Assembly (NCBI RefSeq): GCF_000744455.1
Contig: NZ_JQLY01000001.1
Span: forward strand, 1,860,001 to 1,924,000
Direction of reading: 5' to 3'
From: Methanobacterium sp. SMA-27
Lineage (GTDB): Archaea; Methanobacteriota; Methanobacteria; Methanobacteriales; Methanobacteriaceae
DNA: 64,000 bases
Shown here piece after piece: positions 57,909 through 64,000 of the stretch. The translations under genes and the position numbers were made by a program. The notes under the pieces are model-generated. The model did not search any database and was not told the origin of the DNA. It saw nothing but the letters and a program-made list of their open reading frames with translations. Numbering within the stretch: the stretch's first letter is position 1; each line of letters starts with the position of its first letter.

Positions 57909-60230
57909 TTAAGTTTTTTTAGGTGTTCCTTTTTTTTTGGCTGTTTTTTTAGCAGGTTTTCTCTTTGCTGCAGCCTTAGTTGGTTTTTTTGCACTAGTTT
58001 TTTTAGCAGATTTCTTAGTAGTTTTCTTTGTAGTTTTTTTAACAGCAGTTTGACCGGTGGCCTTTTTAGCAGTTGATGTTTTCTGTTCACCCTCTTTCTC
58101 ATCTAATGATTTGGTAAATCTGCACTTAGGAAATCCACTGCAACCAATAAATTCTCCATATCGCCCGGATCTTTTTATTAGATCGCTTTCACATTCTGGG
58201 CATGTACCAACTACCTCGTTGGTAGGTTCTCGATCGTCTTTACCACATTTGGGATCGAGGCACGCCCTCTGTCTTGGTTTACCAAATGAAATTAGAGGGA
58301 GTCCACATTCTTCGCAAGTTGCTTTAAGAACCGTAGCACCCATCGGCATCGAATATGTAGATTTACATTCAGGATATCCTGAACACCCCACAAAAGTACT
58401 TCCTCGAGGAGAATCTATTAAAATGAGGTTTTGACCGCATTTACATTTTCCAACCACTCTGCTTTCCCTGTAGGACTTATACAGTTCTTCACCAATTACA
58501 AGTTTGTTCTTTTCAATATCATCAAGTATGGATGTAAGTTCAACCTTTGCTTTTTCTATAATCAGTTCTTTATCAACACTGCCACCCATGATCTCTTCAA
58601 GTCTAGTTTCAAACTCTCTTGTAAGTTCTTCGCTTGTTATTTTGTTTGAGTACTCTTTCAGAGTATCTATAAGATGTTCTCCTAATTCATTGACTTTTAT
58701 TTTCTTTCCTTCAACATATTTTCTATTGTATAAAATAGAAATAATATTTGCTCTTGTTGATTTGGTTCCTAAACCCCTTTTCTCAAGCTCCCTTATGAGA
58801 GATGCTTGGTTGTACCTTGCAGGCGGTTTGGTTTCCTTTTCTTCGCTTCGAACATCTTTAACAACAAGTGTTTCACCTTCCTTTATTACTGGAAAAACAT
58901 CATCATCTGGTTTTCTAAATGGAGTTAGATCCATCCATCCCATTTTTGCCATTCTCTTCCTTGAGAAGTTGAAATCTTGATTTCCAATTTTAAGGTTGGT
59001 TTTCATTGATTCTAAAATTCCATTTTCACCAAATACAGATATAAATCGATATGTTATGAGTTCGTAAAGTTTCCTATAATCGGTTGTTAACTCCTTCGGA
59101 ATAACTCCTGTGGGGTGTATGGCAGGATGTGCTTCATCTGTTTTCTTTCCTTCATTTGGTTTGTAGGGTTTTTTCAGTTTAGCAACTTGATGTTTGAACG
59201 ATGCATTATAGCTCAATTTTTTCAGTATTTTATCTACACCAATACTCTTTGGTAGTTTCTGTGAAGATGTACGAGGATATGAAGTATAACCTTCTGTATA
59301 AAGATTTTGTGCTATCTGCTGTGTCTTTTTAGGACTGAATCCAAAAACTGCGTATGCTTCTGATTGTAATGAACCCAAATCAAATGGAAATGGAGGTGCT
59401 TTGACAGTTTCTTTAAGATCTATTCTGTCTATCAATGCATCTTTACCTTCGCAGTCAGCAAATATCTCATCTGCAACAGATTTATCAAATATTTTACCTG
59501 CTTTATGATCTGCTGTGATTCCTTCTGCTATACCTGGCACTTCAAGATCAGCTTTGATCATCCAGTATGGTTCTGGTATGAATTTTTGAATCTCTTTTTC
59601 TCGTTCAACAAGAATAGCTAATGTAGGTGTTTGTACTCGGCCTGCAGAAAGCTGGATGTAACGTTTAGTGGCTTTCATGACCGAATCTGTGAGAGATTTG
59701 GATATATTCACTCCAAAGAGGAAATCAAGAACATGTCTTGCAATACCACTGTCAACCTGGTTGAAATCTATATCCATTGGATTTTTATATGCGGCTGTTA
59801 TATCTTCGTCTGTGAGGGTTGAAAATTTCATCCTAACAGCATTATCAAAGCTCTTTTCACCACAAGCATATTTTAAAGCATTATAACCTATGAGAGTACC
59901 TTCTATATCGTAATCACAGGCATGAACAAATTTATCTGCATTCTTAGACACCTTTTTTATGGCATCGACATAATCCTTAACATACTTCTTCTGTTTATCC
60001 TTCTCATATAGTGGAACCCACTCAACATCAAATAATCTAGCCTGTTTTTTATTTCGTGGTGCAAGTGAATATAAATGTCCTACTGCAGCCAGAACAGTGG
60101 TTTTATTACCATTCTCTTCAAATTCGTAATATGAAACCTTCTTATAACGTTTTTTAACTGAATTTTTTGAAAGAGCAGAAGCTATCTTCTCAGATGCCTT
60201 TGGCTTCTCGCATATTATGACTTCGTGCAT
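57909..60230 (-). CDS. topA: DNA topoisomerase I (type IA) with basic C-terminal tail
   Basis: Topoisomerase I relaxes negative supercoils by single-strand passage. The 773-residue protein has an N-terminal Toprim domain ([22 protein letters not shown]), the gate domains and the active-site tyrosine in [14 protein letters not shown]. Three zinc-binding modules follow (from KCKCGQNL to [12 protein letters not shown]). The last 50 residues are almost only Lys, Ala, Thr and Pro, with repeats like KKTTKKT and AKKPTKAA, recalling histone H1 tails. The start ATG has no strong Shine-Dalgarno sequence. Divergent from the phosphoesterase gene. Confidence 0.95.
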   Translation of the reverse strand: MHEVIICEKPKASEKIASALSKNSVKKRYKKVSYYEFEENGNKTTVLAAVGHLYSLAPRNKKQARLFDVEWVPLYEKDKQKKYVKDYVDAIKKVSKNADKFVHACDYDIEGTLIGYNALKYACGEKSFDNAVRMKFSTLTDEDITAAYKNPMDIDFNQVDSGIARHVLDFLFGVNISKSLTDSVMKATKRYIQLSAGRVQTPTLAILVEREKEIQKFIPEPYWMIKADLEVPGIAEGITADHKAGKIFDKSVADEIFADCEGKDALIDRIDLKETVKAPPFPFDLGSLQSEAYAVFGFSPKKTQQIAQNLYTEGYTSYPRTSSQKLPKSIGVDKILKKLSYNASFKHQVAKLKKPYKPNEGKKTDEAHPAIHPTGVIPKELTTDYRKLYELITYRFISVFGENGILESMKTNLKIGNQDFNFSRKRMAKMGWMDLTPFRKPDDDVFPVIKEGETLVVKDVRSEEKETKPPARYNQASLIRELEKRGLGTKSTRANIISILYNRKYVEGKKIKVNELGEHLIDTLKEYSNKITSEELTREFETRLEEIMGGSVDKELIIEKAKVELTSILDDIEKNKLVIGEELYKSYRESRVVGKCKCGQNLILIDSPRGSTFVGCSGYPECKSTYSMPMGATVLKATCEECGLPLISFGKPRQRACLDPKCGKDDREPTNEVVGTCPECESDLIKRSGRYGEFIGCSGFPKCRFTKSLDEKEGEQKTSTAKKATGQTAVKKTTKKTTKKSAKKTSAKKPTKAAAKRKPAKKTAKKKGTPKKT

Positions 60231-60677
60231 TATATCACTCGTACAAACTGTTTAAAATAATTTTAATATTTAATTAACGTATAACTGTGTAAATATCCTA
60301 CATAAATCCTTATCAACAATTTAATATTCCATATACTATTAATAATTTAAATAATGTAGACTTTGTATATTTAAAAGCATGGACATATATATAATATATC
60401 TCATTTGTGTTGGCTGAAATATTTTTGTGTGATATTAACTTGTAGGCCAAACAATTAAATTCCAAATAATTACATTTACAAGGTACATAAGGACAGTTGA
60501 TTGAAAACTAATTCTAATATTGAAAATAACGATATTTAATACTATTAAATATACTAAATATAAATTAGGATTTATTTAAATCATTTAATTATTGAATCTC
60601 TTGAATTAATCAAATATTTGAAATGTTGACAATAAATAATATAATTTTTATTCCTTAGAAAATTAGGGGAGATATAC
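60231..60677. other. Divergent intergenic region, no gene seen
   Basis: This AT-rich region separates topA and the phosphoesterase gene and must hold promoters for both. I see no RNA gene, long repeat or credible small protein. Confidence 0.5.
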
Positions 60678-61199
60678 ATGTTAATAGGCGTAATATCTGA
60701 TACTCATATTCCTGAAAGATCAGCTAAAATTCCTGAAGCAGTATTTGAAATATTTAAGGATGTAGAGCTCATTTTACATGCAGGGGATTTGGTTTCAACA
60801 ACTGTACTTCATGAGCTAGAGAATTTGGCACCTACAATGTGTGTTCAAGGCAACATGGACCGGATGTATGGTTTGAAATTTCCAAAAAATGAGATTATTA
60901 AAGTCGATGATGTTAAAATTGGAATTGACCATGGAGAAGTTTATCCTAGAGGAGATACTCAACAACTTAAATATATAGGGCTTGAAATGGGTGTAGATGT
61001 ACTAATAACAGGACATACTCATGTGCCATTTATTAAAGAAATTGATAAAATGATTCTCCTAAATCCTGGGAGCCCAACTGTTCCAAGAATGACAGATCCA
61101 TCTGTTATGTTAGTTGAAGTTGATGAAAATGGTTTGGAAGCAGAAATCATTAAAATAGGAAATTCTACATGTAAATCACTTAATTTCAAAGGGAGGTGA
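60678..61199 (+). CDS. YfcE/MJ0936-type metallophosphodiesterase
   Basis: The 173-residue phosphoesterase has the motif set of the calcineurin-like fold: [26 protein letters not shown] and TGHTHVP, giving a complete two-metal site. Members of this subfamily hydrolyse phosphodiesters such as bis-pNPP in vitro, and the natural substrate is unknown. Purines (GGGGAG) lie before the ATG. It overlaps or nearly adjoins the following methyltransferase gene, so they form an operon. Confidence 0.9.
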   Translation: MLIGVISDTHIPERSAKIPEAVFEIFKDVELILHAGDLVSTTVLHELENLAPTMCVQGNMDRMYGLKFPKNEIIKVDDVKIGIDHGEVYPRGDTQQLKYIGLEMGVDVLITGHTHVPFIKEIDKMILLNPGSPTVPRMTDPSVMLVEVDENGLEAEIIKIGNSTCKSLNFKGR

Positions 61200-61204
61200 A
61201 TAAT

Positions 61205-61819
61205 ATGGGCAAAAAATGGAATGCAGAAAGGAAAAATGAACATTACTACAAAATGGCTAAAAAAGAACAATACCGTTCTAGAGCATCTTACAAACTTTTA
61301 CAACTTAATAAACGTTTTAGAGTGATTAAATCCGGAGATAAAGTAGTCGATTTAGGAGCTGCTCCTGGTGGCTGGTCTCAAATTGCTCTTGAAGCAGTTG
61401 GAGAAGAAGGTATGGTTATTGGTGTAGATCTTGAGTGGATAAGACCATTAGATGATGAAAACTTTTATACAATCCGTGGCGACTTCACAAATGAAGAAAT
61501 ATTAGGACAAGTTAAGGATCTCATTTCTGGAATGGCCCAGGTTGTTATTTCCGATGCATCCCCGAAATTATCTGGAATTAAAGATATGGATAATCTAAGA
61601 TCTGCTGATCTGGCAGACAATGCATTAAAAGTATGCGATCATCTTCTAATGCATAGCGGAAACTTTGTTTTGAAGGCTTTTCAAGGTGCAGAATTTGAAA
61701 ATATTGTGAAAAACATTAAAGAACGTTTTAAAACCGTTAAAACCACAAAACCCCCTTCATCTAAAAAGGGAAGTGTTGAAATGTACATTGTTGCCAAGGG
61801 TTTTAAAAGAATGTTCTGA
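61205..61819 (+). CDS. rlmE: RlmE/FtsJ-type 23S rRNA 2'-O-methyltransferase
   Basis: This family methylates the 2'-hydroxyl of a uridine in the peptidyl-transferase A-loop. The 204-residue protein has the N-terminal RSRASYKLLQLNKRF with the first lysine of the K-D-K-E set, VVDLGAAPGGWSQ (SAM motif I), DASPKLSG with the catalytic aspartate, and FVLKAFQG with the second lysine. ATG 61205 has GGAGGTGA five bases upstream; a GTG at 61196 overlaps the phosphoesterase end. The two genes are tightly linked. Confidence 0.93.
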   Translation: MGKKWNAERKNEHYYKMAKKEQYRSRASYKLLQLNKRFRVIKSGDKVVDLGAAPGGWSQIALEAVGEEGMVIGVDLEWIRPLDDENFYTIRGDFTNEEILGQVKDLISGMAQVVISDASPKLSGIKDMDNLRSADLADNALKVCDHLLMHSGNFVLKAFQGAEFENIVKNIKERFKTVKTTKPPSSKKGSVEMYIVAKGFKRMF

Positions 61820-61884
61820 GGAATATAAAAAATATTTTAAATCGTATAAAACATTAAAAAAGGGGATAACAAGTTAAACAGTAT

Positions 61885-62319
61885 TTACATCATACCCCTA
61901 ACATTACTTAAACTAGTTTTAGCCACATTAAGCTGAGTTTGTGCCGCATTTATTCTTTTTTGCACTTCCTCTTTAGATTTACCCGAAGCTAATGCACTGT
62001 CAACATCATCAATTGCTGCTTTAGCCTTAACAAGTTCAAGTTGAGCATTTATGTATGCAGTTTTTATATTAGAATTACTTGTTGAATCAACATTAGTTTT
62101 CAGGCTAGAATACTGCCCATTTAAAGTGTTGTAATCTGATTTTAGCACTGCAAGTTGATCATAAGCTGTTCCACTACCTACATCAGAGTTGATAGTGTTC
62201 CCAATCGAATAAACACCTATGTAAACAAAGACAGCTATTGTTCCAAGAATCATTATGATTCCCAGTACAGATATGCTCATGGAAGTTGCTTTAAATAAGT
62301 TTAATCTTGATCTTTTCAT
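61885..62319 (-). CDS. Membrane-anchored coiled-coil protein of unknown function
   Basis: I do not recognise this 144-residue protein. It has one N-terminal membrane helix (about residues 14-38, SISVLGIIMILGTIAVFVYI) followed by a long helical region that looks like two coiled-coil segments (LAVLKSDYNTLNGQYSSLK and LELVKAKAAIDDVDSALASG). The topology suggests an extracytoplasmic coiled coil. ATG 62319 has GGTGAT three bases upstream; the frame extends nine codons earlier. It is convergent with rlmE and divergent from mcm. Confidence 0.65.
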   Translation of the reverse strand: MKRSRLNLFKATSMSISVLGIIMILGTIAVFVYIGVYSIGNTINSDVGSGTAYDQLAVLKSDYNTLNGQYSSLKTNVDSTSNSNIKTAYINAQLELVKAKAAIDDVDSALASGKSKEEVQKRINAAQTQLNVAKTSLSNVRGMM

Positions 62320-62390
62320 TTTATCACCATTTAAATAAGAATTCAATCCATCATTTCGATGTGAATCCCAATATGTTATTAGGATTTGAA

Positions 62391-62433
62391 TATGAATGAT
62401 CAGAATGTATATTATAGATCATATGAATGATCA
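62391..62433. repeat. Direct repeat TATGAATGATCA upstream of mcm
   Basis: Identical 12-base copies occur at 62391-62402 and 62422-62433, 31 bases apart, flanking a TATA-like GTATATTATA. Each contains the palindrome TGATCA. They lie between the divergent anchored-protein gene and mcm and could bind a regulator of either. Confidence 0.45.
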
Positions 62434-62573
62434 TTTATTATCAGTGTATCCCATATATTAATTTGTTAAATTTAATAGTATGATTAACCAATTTTTTAAA
62501 CTATATATTATATGTGGATTATTAATTCTATTAACCTAAATTTTATGAAATACAAAAGGAGTTTATTATCTAT

Positions 62574-64000
<1,427 letters not shown>

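Noticed and set aside
57797..58102. Minus-strand frame encoding a Leu/Lys-rich peptide
   Set aside because: It is the topA basic tail read in another frame; its simple composition follows from the AAA-rich repeats.

Overview
The window is AT-rich archaeal DNA from a methanogen, most likely a mesophilic member of the Methanobacteriales close to Methanobacterium. Supporting genes are RadB, an Orc1/Cdc6 paralogue, MCM, the archaeal fructose-bisphosphate aldolase/phosphatase, MptE (tetrahydromethanopterin synthesis), archaeal-type split glutamate synthase with a coenzyme F420-type subunit, FprA (F420H2 oxidase type), AglB, archaetidylinositol-phosphate synthase, and an eIF6/L39e/L31e/S19e/RNase P cluster. 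Ribosome binding sites match the methanogen pattern GGAGGTGAT, and several genes look leaderless behind a TATA box about 27 bases upstream. I saw no rRNA, tRNA, CRISPR array or insertion sequence.

Layout. 1-9029: a frameshifted UbiB-type kinase, a metallo-beta-lactamase-fold hydrolase, an aminotransferase, a zinc-ribbon protein, radB, a divergent pair (Sua5 / archaetidylinositol-phosphate synthase) sharing one TATA box, then DUF357, DUF47 and DUF434 genes. 9030-14860: fbp, an isopropylmalate/homoisocitrate dehydrogenase, a stretch of gene decay with a dead pyridoxamine-phosphate-oxidase-fold gene, a HEAT-repeat protein, malate dehydrogenase and a small membrane-anchored protein. 14860-25140: a nitrogen block, with pdxT plus four glutamate synthase genes, two tandem amt-glnK units, and pdxS. 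GGAA-N6-TTCC sites, the known NrpR operator, precede the pdxT-glt operon and the second amt (perfect), and the first amt (one mismatch). 25140-34700: a flippase, acetyl-CoA synthetase, a TPP enzyme overlapping a B12/radical SAM protein, a class V aminotransferase and mptE. 34700-46430: cdc6, archease, small acidic proteins, fprA, rtcB, a nucleoside phosphorylase, nadA, DUF763, a dUTPase-family enzyme and a methyltransferase.

46500-60230 is mostly one information-processing block on the minus strand: rnp4, yhbY, S19e, PDCD5, a PP-loop ATPase, L39e, L31e, eIF6, L18Ae, prefoldin alpha and ftsY. Upstream of these lie an AK6-type kinase, thi4, a DRG GTPase, aglB and topA. The window ends with a phosphoesterase, an RlmE-type methyltransferase, an anchored coiled-coil protein and the first 475 codons of mcm.

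How the parts fit: the 15-24 kb block couples ammonium uptake (Amt), its P-II gate (GlnK) and glutamate synthesis (Glt) under what looks like one repressor. PdxT and PdxS form the PLP synthase that serves the aminotransferases here, but only PdxT sits behind the nitrogen operator. The most unusual item is the third glutamate synthase gene (17500-18609), whose FrhB-like F420-binding module appears circularly permuted around a two-cluster ferredoxin.
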